64,000 nt of DNA from Craterostigma plantagineum. Its lineage: Eukaryota > Streptophyta > Magnoliopsida > Lamiales > Linderniaceae. The notes beneath the pieces were generated by a model that did no database searches, was not told the origin of the DNA, and worked only from the letters and a program-made list of their open reading frames with translations. Both the position numbers and the translations under genes were made by a program. Location of the stretch: assembly GCA_027422505.1 (NCBI GenBank), contig JAPQWV010000005.1, positions 12,467,501-12,531,500 on the forward strand, given 5' to 3'. Position 1 is the first letter of the stretch. Every line of letters starts with the position of its first letter. Shown here in pieces: positions 30,943 to 42,450 of this stretch.

Positions 30943-33900
30943 TGTAACGACCCGCCATCTACTACTATTTTCTTACGCTAACTTACGTGACTAAATAAAA
31001 TATAAAATATATTACATATGAAACATCGATAGAATTTTTCGATTTTACAAAGCTCACCACACCCAACTATTTTACAATACAACCATTGTTCAAACTTTAT
31101 ATACAATACAAACTTATTTTACAAAAAGAACAACATAATTAACATAACGCCACCGCACAGGTCGCATCCATGTACACACCACCCTCAAAAGTCATCGGAA
31201 GTTCCAGAAGGACCAGCCTCACAATCTAAGCGTTCATATACCTTATTCGCTGTGTCTACAACACATAAAAACATGGGATGGGCTATAAAGCTCAGTAAGT
31301 GGAAACATGCATGTATGCACGTGCCAAAATAGCAAAGGCATCCGCGCCAATGCTTTCTAATACTATTCTCACATCATACTCATTCGTTTCTCATTTTCAT
31401 CAGGGCCCATAGCTACTTACTAACCCCACCATCATATTATGAGCTCAAATCCTATACGGATAAAAAATACGATAGTGCCCACTCTGGCTAGGATAAAATT
31501 AGGGTTTATCTCCAATCTTATCGGTCACCAGGTCGCCCCTCTATCTCGTCACTTTCCTGGCACTATAGTTCATACTATGTGCCTTCCCAATACCTAAATA
31601 ATTTAGGTAAATATATTCGACGGTTTTACCTCCGTCATGGTGCCTTGCTAGAAGTAGCTATATTCTCATTCATCTACACTACATATAATTCGCTTTCAAC
31701 TCGAGTAGTACAATGCACGCTCATTCCTCAACATACTCAGTATGATTCGTGCGTGCACATGATCATGATGCCTAAATAATGCGACAATAAATATTCAAAA
31801 CAATCGCATATAACAGATAGTTCACATACCACGTATTCATCGAAGCAATTAGTCACGTAGCAATACACATATCAATCAATTTATGTGTTGTAGGTGAAAT
31901 TCCCACTTACCTGGTATCCTTAGCTTATAGCACGGGTAAATTGCTAACCTTCGAATCCTAATTATAAAAACATATAAAATTATAATTCGTTAATCTAGTT
32001 ACAATTTCATGAAAATGGTTAAATTTGAAAACCCTATTTTCGACTTAAAATTTCGAAACCCTAAAATTCCAAATTTAACTTAAATTAAAAATACCACATT
32101 GAAATTTACAAACATCTCGAGTGACATAATTATTTAAATCTCGACATAATATATTCTAAAGCTTCGATACTTGAATGAGATAAAATCTCGAAATACAACT
32201 CAACATAAATCTTGACATTAGTCTTATTACTTTAACAAGATTTCGACATGTATCTTAAAATGAATATCGGCTTGATTAATTACTACATGATTTCGATATA
32301 GCTGTTGATGTCGAAGTGCATATATAATATTTCAAAGTATATCTTCGAGATAAATCTCGATATAGATGTCGACATTGTAAGTAAAATGTCGAGGTGCATT
32401 ATATAAGAATTTCGGTACCAATACATCCAAGACAAATCTCGGTTCCCATATCAATATTATTATAAATCTCGAAACAATCCTACACACACATGTCGACATT
32501 TCTTTCGAATTCCTACTCGATATCTTCAAGACAAATATCAAGATCCTACACAACAAATATCGAACTCCTCTTATACAAGCACTCGACATCTTCTTCGAAA
32601 TTCCACTCGATATCTTCAACTACACAAGATACATAACACTCATGTCGACATCTTATTTCACTCAAGATCCCATGTTATATCATAACTCGAGATTTCTACT
32701 TCTCAAAAATGTCGACATCTTCTATACTATTCCACTTATTATAACATATCGACATCTTCATTTAATTCAACATCCTACTTACACTAACATTTCAACATTT
32801 ATTCAAGATTCACAACTACACCAACACTCGACATCTTACTCGATATTTCCTTCGACATTAATAAAAATTTTCGAACCAACATCACACAACCATCTCGACA
32901 TTTATATAAAACTCAGCTCTATCTCATCTAACACTTCGACATTAAACAAACCCTAATCTTCCCGAATTCTAAACACTATTTACTTCAAACCCTAAATAAA
33001 CTTTCGATCAAAACCTTAATTATCAAGAACATCTTAAATATCATCTCAACTCTAAATGGTGTTCATCTTTTTCAAAAAATCAAAACTCTAAAGAAATAAG
33101 TTTACGTGATTTCCCAACTTAATAACTCTTAAATAAACCAAAACCAAATTAAAATATAAAAGTTATAACAAGAACCCTTACCAAATCTCAATTTGCTTTG
33201 TAGTTACGAATTGTGTTCTTCACCTTCCTAACTCCTTCCTAAACATGTTCTTTTCGTTTAATGATTTCTTTCTTTACATGTTCTTATCATAAAGTTTCTA
33301 ATTATTATTATTACTTAAATCTTAAATGACTTTAGGTTTTGTCTTTAGCTTTTGAAATTTGGATTCATCCTCTCACCATTATCGTGTATTGGTTTAAAAA
33401 ATTATAGTCCTTACCTAATACCATCACAAACCAAACATTAGTATTTTATTCCTTGTATTAATCATTCTTTATAGTAAAATCTCGAGATCCATCTCATAAC
33501 TCTCGACATCAATTTCATTTAAACACTTCGACATTCTTAATCATCTCGAAATCTCATGTCAAAGTCCTTATAAATATCGAAGTCATCTCACATCAACATC
33601 TCGACATCTTAATAAAATTTCGAAATCTACATTTTAGCTCCCTCGATATTTAAATATAAATTCCCCAAACTATTCGCTTAAGTAGTTCGACATCTTTTCC
33701 TTTCACTAACATTTCGACATCCATATAACATCTCAAAATCTTCTTCGAGATTCATCTTCAAAATTTATAACAATGTCGAGATAACTTCACCTAATCATTT
33801 ACACCTCGAGATTCTTAACCCCTTATTTCATATTTTTCATTCAAAATTTCTAAGCTCTATACCTAACTTTCAAATAATATTAGATATCATGTAAGCACGA

Positions 33901-33994
33901 AATTAATTAAATAATACTAAATATGAAATCATATAAACACATAATATGCATGCAAATTTATTGGCCAACTTACTCACGGGACCCGGGTATTACA
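30943..33994 (-). repeat. 3' LTR of nested gypsy element B (3052 bp)
   Basis: Plus-strand order TGTAACGACCCGCC to GGGTATTACA. It pairs with 38640-41694; by eye there are about 28 substitutions and about six small indels, roughly 99% identity. It contains a long TCGA-motif field (32040-33800). Confidence 0.95.
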
Positions 33995-34006
33995 TTCTCC
34001 CCCCTT
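33995..34006 (-). other. Polypurine tract of gypsy B
   Basis: AAGGGGGGAGAA on the minus strand, next to the 3' LTR start TGTAATACCC. Confidence 0.9.
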
Positions 34007-34028
34007 AAAAAGGATTTCGCCCCCGAAA

Positions 34029-34844
34029 TCAGATTGGTTGAAACAATTCTGGGTATCGACTTCTCATATCATCTGCACGTTCCCACGTAGCTTCTTCAGT
34101 TGACTGATTCTGCCATAACACTTTCACTAACCGAATCTCTTTATTTCGAAGTCTCTTCACTTCATACATCAAAATCTCCACCGGCTTGTCTTCATAACTT
34201 AAATCTGGCTTGAGCTGTTGACATAAAAATTCATTTCTCAAGACATGATTCGGGTCAGCGACATATTTTCGCAAGGTTGACACATGGAAAACATCGTGAA
34301 CTTGTGCCAACGAGGCTGGTAATTCCAGTTGATAAGCTACTTCACCGACTCTTTTAATTATTTTAAAAGGTCCAATGTATCTTGGGCTCAATTTACCCTT
34401 TCGCCCAAACCGTTTCACACCTTTCATCGGAGATACTTTGATAAACACCCAGTCATCTATTTTAAATTCCAACGGTCTGCGTCTTTGGTCTGCATAACTC
34501 TTTTGTCGACTTTGAGCCGTTTGCATTCTTTCTCGTATCATTGCTATTGCCTCGGTCATCTCTTGAACCATGTCAGGTCCTAACATCGCACGTTCACCGA
34601 CTTCATCCCAATGTATGGGAGATCGACATTTACGTCCATACAAGGCTTCATACGGTGCCATCCCAATAGTTGAATGATAACTATTGTTATAAGAAAACTC
34701 AATCAACGGCAAATATTTGCTCCAGTTTCCTTTAAAATCCAAAACACATGCTCGCAACATGTCTTCCAAAGTCTGGATAGTTCGTTCTGACTGCCCATCA
34801 GTCTGAGGATGATAAGCCGTACTAAAAGACAATTTTGTCCCCAT
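34029..34844 (-). pseudogene. Gypsy B: integrase C-terminal half with chromodomain-like end
   Basis: Contains [19 protein letters not shown] (catalytic Glu), the [19 protein letters not shown] barrel and [19 protein letters not shown]. The C-terminal segment [42 protein letters not shown] resembles the Tekay/Del integrase-linked chromodomain, which binds histone H3 tails in chromoviruses. It ends properly before the polypurine tract. A frameshift at about 34945 separates it from the rest of pol. Confidence 0.9.
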
Positions 34845-36493
34845 TGCTTTCTGCAGACTCTTCCAAAAATTTGATAAGAACCGTGAGTCCCGATCCGAAA
34901 TAATTGATAATGGAATCCCGTGGAGTCGAACAATTTCTTGGATATATATATTTTTGCATATCGCTCCAGGGAAAACATCGAACTTATGGGTAGAAAATGA
35001 GCAGACTTAGTCAATCGATCGACTATAACCCAAATAGCATCATAACCTTTTATAGTCTTTGGTAGGCCAACAACGAAATCCATCGTAATATGATCCCATT
35101 TCCACTCAGGTATTGGCAAAGGCTGTAATGTCCCTGCCGGTCTTTGATGTTCCGCCTTTATTTGTTGGCATGTTAGACATTGACTTACAAATGCCGCAAT
35201 GTCTCTTTTCATTCCCGGCCACCAATAATTTATCGATACATTTTTGTAGCCTGGATGTACTGAGTATGCCGTCGTATGTGCTTCTGTCATTACTATTCTT
35301 CGAATCTCCGCATCATCAGGTACATATAGACGGTCCTTGTAATATAGACTTCCGTCTTCTTGCATTTTGAAATCAGTTGAAGTTTGCTCCGTTTGTGCGT
35401 TTTTTATTTTTAGATATAACTCATCATTTCCTTGCACCCGTTTGATTTGTTCCAGTATCGTAGGTTGTAGAGTTAATGCTGCTAACTTTGCTTCGACTTC
35501 TCCCAATTGTACTACTTCTACCTCCAATAATTGTAACTCTGCACTTACCGCTTTTCGACTTAATGCATCAGCCACCACATTTGCTTTGCCTGGATGGTAA
35601 CTAATTACACAATCGTAGTCTTTAACCAGTTCCAACCACCGTCTTTGTCTCATGTTTAATTCCTTCTGAGTGAAGAAATACTTCAGACTCTTGTGGTCCG
35701 TGAAAATTTCGCATCGTTCCCCATATAAGTAATGCCTCCAAATTTTTAGAGCAAAAACCACTGCAGCTAGCTCCAAGTCATGAGTCGGATAATTCTTTTC
35801 ATACTCCTTCAATTGCCGAGAGGCATATGCAATTACTTTTCCATGTTGCATTAGTACACATCCTAGACCATTCCTTGATGCATCGCTATAGACTGAAAAT
35901 CCTCCAGTCCCTGATGGTATTGTAAGAACTGGAGCTGAAGTGAGTCGCTTCTTTAACTCTTGAAAACTTAACTCGCACTCCTCGCTCCAATGGAATGGAA
36001 CATTCGTCCTTGTTAACTTTGTCAGTGTTGATGCAATCTTTGAGAAGTCCTTAATAAACTTTCTGTAGTATCCAGCTAAGCCAAGAAAACTCCGTACTTC
36101 CGTGACATTGGTTGGTTGAGGCCAGTTGTTGATAGCTTCAATTTTGCTAGGATCCACAGAAATTCCTTCTCCAGAAACAATGTGCCCTAGAAATGCGACT
36201 TGACTCAACCAGAACTCGCATTTCTTGAACTTGGCATATAATTTTTTTTCTCGTAATATTTCTAGAACAGTCTTCAAATGTTGTTCGTGTTCTTCCTTCG
36301 TTTTCGAGTAAATTAGAATGTCATCAATGAACACAATGACAAACATGTCCAAGAACTGTTTGAACACTCGATTCATTAGATCCATAAACGCTGCTGGCGC
36401 ATTAGTTAGCCCAAAAGGCATAACTAAAATTTCGTATTGTCCATATCGGGTACTGAATGCCGTCTTTGGAATATCTTCTTCTCGAACCTTCAA
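34845..36493 (-). pseudogene. Gypsy B: RT, RNase H and N-terminal integrase
   Basis: One open frame covers the RT C-terminal part ([31 protein letters not shown]), RNase H ([20 protein letters not shown]), integrase HHCC ([14 protein letters not shown]) and the first core Asp ([13 protein letters not shown]). After YAKIYI (~34945) the frame shifts and the translation becomes nonsense to 34703, running over the true integrase frame. The second catalytic Asp segment falls in the shifted zone. Confidence 0.9.
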
Positions 36494-36505
36494 TTGATGA
36501 TACCC

Positions 36506-37115
36506 CTATCGTAAATCTATCTTTGAAAACACCGTTGCGCCTTGTAGTTGATCAAATAAATCATCAATTCTGGGTAGTGGATATTTATTCTTGATTGTTA
36601 TTTTGTTCAGCTCTGTATAATCAATACATAATCGCATCGATCCATCCTTCTTTCGTACAAATAGAACTGGAGCTCCCCAAGGAGAAAAACTAGGTTGGAT
36701 AAATCCCTTCTGTAGTAAATCATCCAACTGTTCCTTTAACTCTTTTAATTCAGTTGGCGCTAACCGATAGGGAGTCTTAGAGATTGGAGAAGATCCCGGT
36801 ATTAGGTCAATTGTAAATTCAATTTCTCGACCTGGTGGTAATCCTGGTAAATCTTCAGGAAACACGTCAGGAAAATCACGCACCACTGGTACATCCTCTA
36901 ATTTCGGAGATGAACGTTCCTCTGATTTCACTGCGAAGACTAGATAAGCTTCGCATCCCGATCAAACGTTGTGCTTTTGTCACTGAAATTCTAGAAACAT
37001 TTCTTTCTTTGATTGTTCCCACGAAAATGAAAGGCTCATTTTCTTCTGTTTTAAATGTAACTGTCTTGCGATTAGTCAATAACAGCTCCGTACTTTGATA
37101 ACCAATCCATTCCAA
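36506..37115 (-). pseudogene. Gypsy B: protease end and N-terminal RT
   Basis: [75 protein letters not shown] and FSKIDLR, then an in-frame TAG at 36506-36508 where Ser is expected before GYHQL. A frameshift lies near 36960 and another near 37085, where the sequence overlaps the protease frame. Confidence 0.9.
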
Positions 37116-37710
37116 GGATCACTTCGTAGTCGTTCATCGGAATGACTATTAAGTCAACGTACAATTCTCTTCCGTTAATTAACACCGGAGAATTCCGTAA
37201 AACCAGATTGGTTCGCATCGCAACTCCGTGTGGAACGGTCACATTATATTCACAATCAGACAGGGTAGGTGTAATCCCGAGTCTCGTCACATATTTAGTG
37301 GATGCAAATGAATGCGTGGCTCCTGAATCTACTAAAATGCATGTCGGAAGTTTGTGAATAAGTAGAATACCTGCCACCACGGATGGATTAGTTTTTGCTT
37401 CCTCTGCAGTCAATGTATACACATGTGCTGGCACAGTTGGTGGTTTCGCTTGAACCATAGCTTGATTTCCTGGTGTCTTCTTTGAACATGATCTTGCGTA
37501 ATGCCCCGTCTTCTCGCATTTGAAACAGATGGCATTCTGTGAAAAACAGATACCCGAATGGTGTCGTCCACATCTTGGGCAAACTGGCATTTGGGGCTGG
37601 GGGTCTCCATTGATTAGGATTTTGTTGCTGAGGTGGTCCAGGCCTATTCTGAAAATTTGGCTTCCCACCTTTTGGAAAGAACTGTCGTTTCTGATTACCC
37701 CCCACTCCAC
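37072..37710 (-). pseudogene. Gypsy B: gag zinc knuckle and protease
   Basis: Contains CPRCGRHHSGICFSQNAICF, zinc knuckle CFKCEKTGHYARSC, a TAEEAKTNPSVVAGILL linker and the aspartic protease active site [17 protein letters not shown], then MNDYEVILGMDWLSKYGAVID. The frame joins to gag by a frameshift near 37700. Confidence 0.9.
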
Positions 37711-38480
37711 TTTGCTCCTTGCACAAACTTTCGCTTCGCCTCTTGAGCACGAATAATTCGTGTCTCAGCTTGTTCTGCAACCATCGCCTGCTCAGCTACT
37801 TGAGCATATGAGGCTCCTTGTAGTCCGGCCATATTAACGTCACGATACAACTCCGGCTTTAGACCCTCAAGGAATCGTTCAATCTTTAGGGCATCAGTGC
37901 TAACCATATGAGTCGCGAACCTTGACAGTTGTTCAAATTTTCTGATGTATTCCGCCACTGTCATCGCCCCTTGTTTGAGATTAATAAACTCATTCATGCG
38001 TTGGGCTCGCACAGGTGCAGTGAAGTATTTATTTCGAAATAATTCCTTGAAACGTTCCCAACTCATGTTAATTGGATCCTCTATCGCCAAAATAGTGTCC
38101 CACCAATGCCCTGCACTTCCTCGCAGTAGAAATGCAGCACACAGAACTTTCTCATTCTCAGGAATTCTGCTATATTGGAACATACTCTCTAATGTTCTGA
38201 GCCAATCTTCAGCAGATGTTGGATCGATAGCATCCTCAAAAGTCGGTGGGTTCAGTTTACGAAATCTTTCACCCACTGCTTCAACCCTATCAGCCTGAGA
38301 GATTCCGTTATTCCTTGTCCCCTCAGAGTTTTGCTGCTGAATCAATTCCCGAATCTGTTGAGACTGTTGACGCACTAATTCGGTGAGCTGAAGGATAGCC
38401 GAATCACGATTGTCAGTCGGGTTTACATTTTCACTTTCATGATTGTTTCCCCCGCTGCCTTCACCTCTTGTTCTAACCAT
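37695..38480 (-). CDS. Gypsy B: gag N-terminal, 261 codons
   Basis: The ATG at 38480 starts MVRTRGEGSGG. A Gln-rich segment precedes the gag domain: [92 protein letters not shown]. It ends GAKWSGG by frameshift near 37700, before the zinc knuckle, so any product would lack RNA-binding Cys-His boxes. Confidence 0.9.
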   Translation of the reverse strand: MVRTRGEGSGGNNHESENVNPTDNRDSAILQLTELVRQQSQQIRELIQQQNSEGTRNNGISQADRVEAVGERFRKLNPPTFEDAIDPTSAEDWLRTLESMFQYSRIPENEKVLCAAFLLRGSAGHWWDTILAIEDPINMSWERFKELFRNKYFTAPVRAQRMNEFINLKQGAMTVAEYIRKFEQLSRFATHMVSTDALKIERFLEGLKPELYRDVNMAGLQGASYAQVAEQAMVAEQAETRIIRAQEAKRKFVQGAKWSGG

Positions 38481-38624
38481 GTTGTCTCTTGTACCCTAAC
38501 AGTCCCTTAGGCCAATAAATTATGCAATGCAAGAAATTCATAATATCATATAACTTACAATTAAGGCTGACTTCCGCGCTTTTGAGTGTGTGTACATGGA
38601 CAGTCTACAGAAACTGCAACCGAA
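38481..38624 (-). other. Gypsy B leader, with arm of PBS-bracketing inverted repeat
   Basis: Bases 38579-38586 and 38588-38600 are exact reverse complements of 38880-38887 and 38863-38875 in the 5' LTR (8 + 13 bp), the same architecture as in gypsy A but with a different sequence in one arm section. Confidence 0.6.
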
Positions 38625-38636
38625 GCTCTGATACCA
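38625..38636 (-). other. Primer binding site, tRNA-iMet
   Basis: TGGTATCAGAGC on the minus strand, three bases from the LTR end. Confidence 0.9.
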
Positions 38637-38639
38637 ACC

Positions 38640-41600
38640 TGTAACGACCCGCCATCTACTACTATTTTCTTACGCTAACTTACGTGACTAAATAAAATAT
38701 AAAATATATTACATATGAAACATCGATAGAATTTTTCGATTTTACAAAGCTCACCACACCCAACTATTTTACAACACAACCATTGTTCAAACTTTATATA
38801 CAATACAAACTTATTTTACAAAAAAACAACATAATTAACATAACGCCACCGCACAGGTCGCATCCATGTACACACCACCCTCAAAAGTCATCGGAAGTTC
38901 CAGAAGGACCAGCCTCACAATCTAAGCGTTCATATACCTTATTCGCTGTGTCTACAACACATAAAAACATGGGATGAGCTATAAAGCTCAGTAAGTGGAA
39001 ACATGCATGTATGCACATGCCAAAATAGCAAAGGCATCCGCGCCAATGCTTTCTAATACTATTCTCACATCATACTCATTCGTTTCTCATTTTCATCAGG
39101 GCCCATAGCTACTTACTAACCCCACCATCATATTATGAGCTCAAATCCTATACGGATAAAAAATACGATAGTGACACACTCTGGCTAGGATAAAATTAGG
39201 GTTTATCTCCAATCTTATCGTTCACCAGGTCGCCCCTCTATCTCGTCACTTTCCTGGCACTATAGTTCATACTATGTGCCTTCCCAATACCTAAATAATT
39301 TAGGTAAATATATTCGACGGTTTTACCCCCGTCATGGTGCCTTGGTAGAAGTAGCTATATTCTCATTCATCTACACTACATATAATTCGCTTTCAACTCG
39401 AGTAGTACAATGCACGCTCATTCCTCAACATACTCAGTATGATTCGTGCGTGCACATGATCATGATGCCTAAATAATGCGACAATAAATATTCAAAACAA
39501 TCGCATATAATAGATAGTTCACATACCACGTATTCATCGAAGCAATTAGTCACGTAGCAATACACATATCAATCAATTTATGTGTTGTAGGTGAAATTTC
39601 CACTTACCTGGTATCCTTAGCTTATAGCACGGTTAAATTGCTAACCTTCGAATCGTAATTATAAACATATAAAATTATAATTCGTTAATCTAGTTACAAT
39701 TTCATGAAATTGGTTAAATTTGAAAACCCTATTTTCGACTTAAAATTTCGAAACCCTAAAATTCCAAATTTAACTTAAATTAAAAATACCACATTGAAAT
39801 TTACAAACATCTCGAGTGACATAATTATTTAAATCTCGACATAATATATTCTAAAGCTTCGATATTTGAATGAGATAAAATCTCGAAATACAACTCAACA
39901 TAAATCTCGACATTATTCTTATTACTTTAACAAGATTTCGACATGTATCTTAAAATGAATATCGGCTTGATTAATTACTACATGATTTCGATATAGCTGT
40001 TGATGTCGAAGTGCATATATAATATTTCAAAGTATATCTTCGAGATAAATCTCGATATAGATGTCGACATTGTAAGTAAAATGTCGAGGTGCATTATATA
40101 AGAAATTCGGTACCAATACATCCAAGACAAATCTCGGTTCCCATATCAATATTATTATAAATCTCGAAACAATCCTACACACACATGTCGACATTTCTTT
40201 CGAATTCCTACTCGATATCTTCAAGACAAATATCAAGATCCTACACAACAAATATCGAACTCCTCTTATACAAGCACTCGACATCTTCTTCGAAATTCCA
40301 CTCGATATCTTCAACTACACAAGATACATAACACTCATGTCGACATCTTATTTCACTCAAGATCCCATGTTATATCATAACTCGAGATTTCTACTTCTAA
40401 AAAATGTCGACATCTTCTATACTATTCCACTTATCATAACATATCGACATCTTCATTTAATTCAACATCCTACTTACACTAACATTTCAACATTTATTCA
40501 AGATTCACAACTACACCAACACTCGACATCTTACTCGATATTTCCTTCGACATTAATAAAAATTTTCGAACCAACATCACACAACCATCTCGACATTTAT
40601 ATAAAACTCAGCTCTATCTCATCTAACACTTCGACATTAAACAAACCCTAATCTTCCCGAATTCTAAACACTATTTACTTCAAACCCTAAATAAACTTTC
40701 GATCAAAACCTTAATTATCAAGAACATCTTAAATATCATCTCAACTCTAAATGGTGTTCATCTTTTTCAAAAAATCAAAACTCTAAAGAACATAAGTTTA
40801 CGTGATTTCCCAACTTAATAACTCTTAAATAAACCAAAACCAAATTAAAATATAAAAATTATAGCAAGAACCCTTACCAAATCTCAATTTGCTTTGTAGT
40901 TACGAATTGTGTTCTTCACCTTCCTAACTCCTTCCTAAACATGTTCTTTTCGTTTAATGATCTCTTTCTTTACATGTTCTTATCATAAAGTTTCTAATTA
41001 TTATTATTACTTAAATCTTAAATGACTTTAGGTTTTGTCTTTAGCTTTTGAAATTTGGATTCATCCTCTCACCATTATCGTGTATTGGTTTAAAAAATTA
41101 TAGTCCTTACCTAATACCATCACAAACCAAACATTAGTATTTTATTCCTTGTATTAATCATTCTTTATAGTAAAATCTCGAGATCCATCTCACAACTCTC
41201 GACATCAATTTCATTTAAACACTTCGACATTCTTAATCATCTTGAAATCTCATGTCAAAGTCCTTATAAATATCGAAGTCATCTCACATCAACATCTCGA
41301 CATCTTAATAAAATTTCGAAATCTACATTTGAGCTCCCTCGATATTTAAATATAAATTCCCCAAACTATTCGCTTAAGTAGTTCGACATCTTTCCTTTCA
41401 CTAACATTTCGACATCCATATAACATCTCAAAATCTTCTTCGAGATTCATCTTCAAAATTTATAACAATGTCGAGATAACTTCACCTAATCATTTCAATA
41501 TACACCTCGAGATTCTTAACCCTTATTTCATATTTTCCATTCAAAATTTCTAAGCTCTATACCTAACTTTCAAATAATATTAGATATCATGTAAGCACGA

Positions 41601-41694
41601 AATTAATTAAATAATACTAAATATGAAATCATATAAACACATAATATGCATGCAAATTTATTGGCCAACTTACTCACGGGACCGGGGTATTACA
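38640..41694 (-). repeat. 5' LTR of nested gypsy element B (3055 bp)
   Basis: Plus-strand order TGTAACGACCCGCC to GGGTATTACA. It is almost identical to 30943-33994 (visible differences include a 6-base indel near 41495). It carries the TCGA-motif field (39780-41530) and the LTR arm of the PBS-bracketing stem. Confidence 0.95.
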
Positions 41695-41699
41695 CCTGT
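41695..41699 (-). other. Target-site duplication CCTGT (right copy)
   Basis: Partner of 30938-30942; the copia gag resumes beyond it. Confidence 0.9.
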
Positions 41700-42450
41700 G
41701 GCTTGATTTAGACGTCACGAGTGCAATGGGTTCCATGTCGACACTTGTCTTTCATTCGTTCTTGATTTCTTTGGCATACTGGGAGTATTGTGAGAGGTTA
41801 TCGTGTAAGGAATGAATATCCATAGCATCTAGATCTTTGTTCTGTTGCTTCACCAGAACTGCAATCCGTCCCCACTCAGGTTGAAGTGTGGAGAGAAACT
41901 TGATGTTGTGCTCAAGGTTTGAGCGTTGGATGTTGATCTTTCTCATCTCATTGATGATGGTCAAGAATCGAAGATAGCTGTCTCGAAGTTCTTCCCCCTC
42001 CTTAGCCTTGAACGAATCATATGTGGTGAAAATGCTTGATTTCTTAGTTATGTTGCTGACTTCAGTCCCAATCATCAGTTTCGCTACCTCATCCCAGATT
42101 TCTTTGGCAGTGACCATTGCGTCCACTTGCTTGTAAACATCATTAGGTAGGGCTTGTTGTACGTAATGTCGTGCAGGTTTGTCCGCTCTGGCTCGTGCTT
42201 TCTCAGCTTCTGTGTATTGACTGGGATCTTTAGGAGTTTTCCTCTCTGGAATGAGAGGAACTGCATCGGGTTGAGCAGGGATGATGGTCCAAAATTGAGC
42301 GGGTCCGTCAAAAATGGAGGAAAGCATGTCGTTGGCAAGGTCTACATCCTTGATTTCTATGAAGTTGATGAATCGCTGCTTCCAAATGCCATACTCTCCC
42401 CATCTTAGTAGTGGTGCACGGTTGTCAGATCCAATAGCAAGTCCGTCCAT
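41700..42450 (-). CDS. Copia element 3: gag N-terminus (UBN2)
   Basis: The ATG at 42450 starts MDGLAIGSDNRAPLLRWGEY. UBN2-type copia gag follows: WKQRFINFIEIKD, QALPNDVYKQVDAMVTAKEIWDEV, SSIFTTYDSFKAKEGEEL, EHNIKFLSTLQPEWGRI. A stop at 41752 comes shortly before the insertion of gypsy B. It is the same architecture as gag of elements 1 and 2 but clearly more divergent, so a separate family. Confidence 0.85.

Noticed and set aside
32332..32956. ORFs of ~95-104 codons repeated at 40027-40651
   Set aside because: The same LTR sequence in the two LTRs of gypsy B; translations are of the TCGA motif field.
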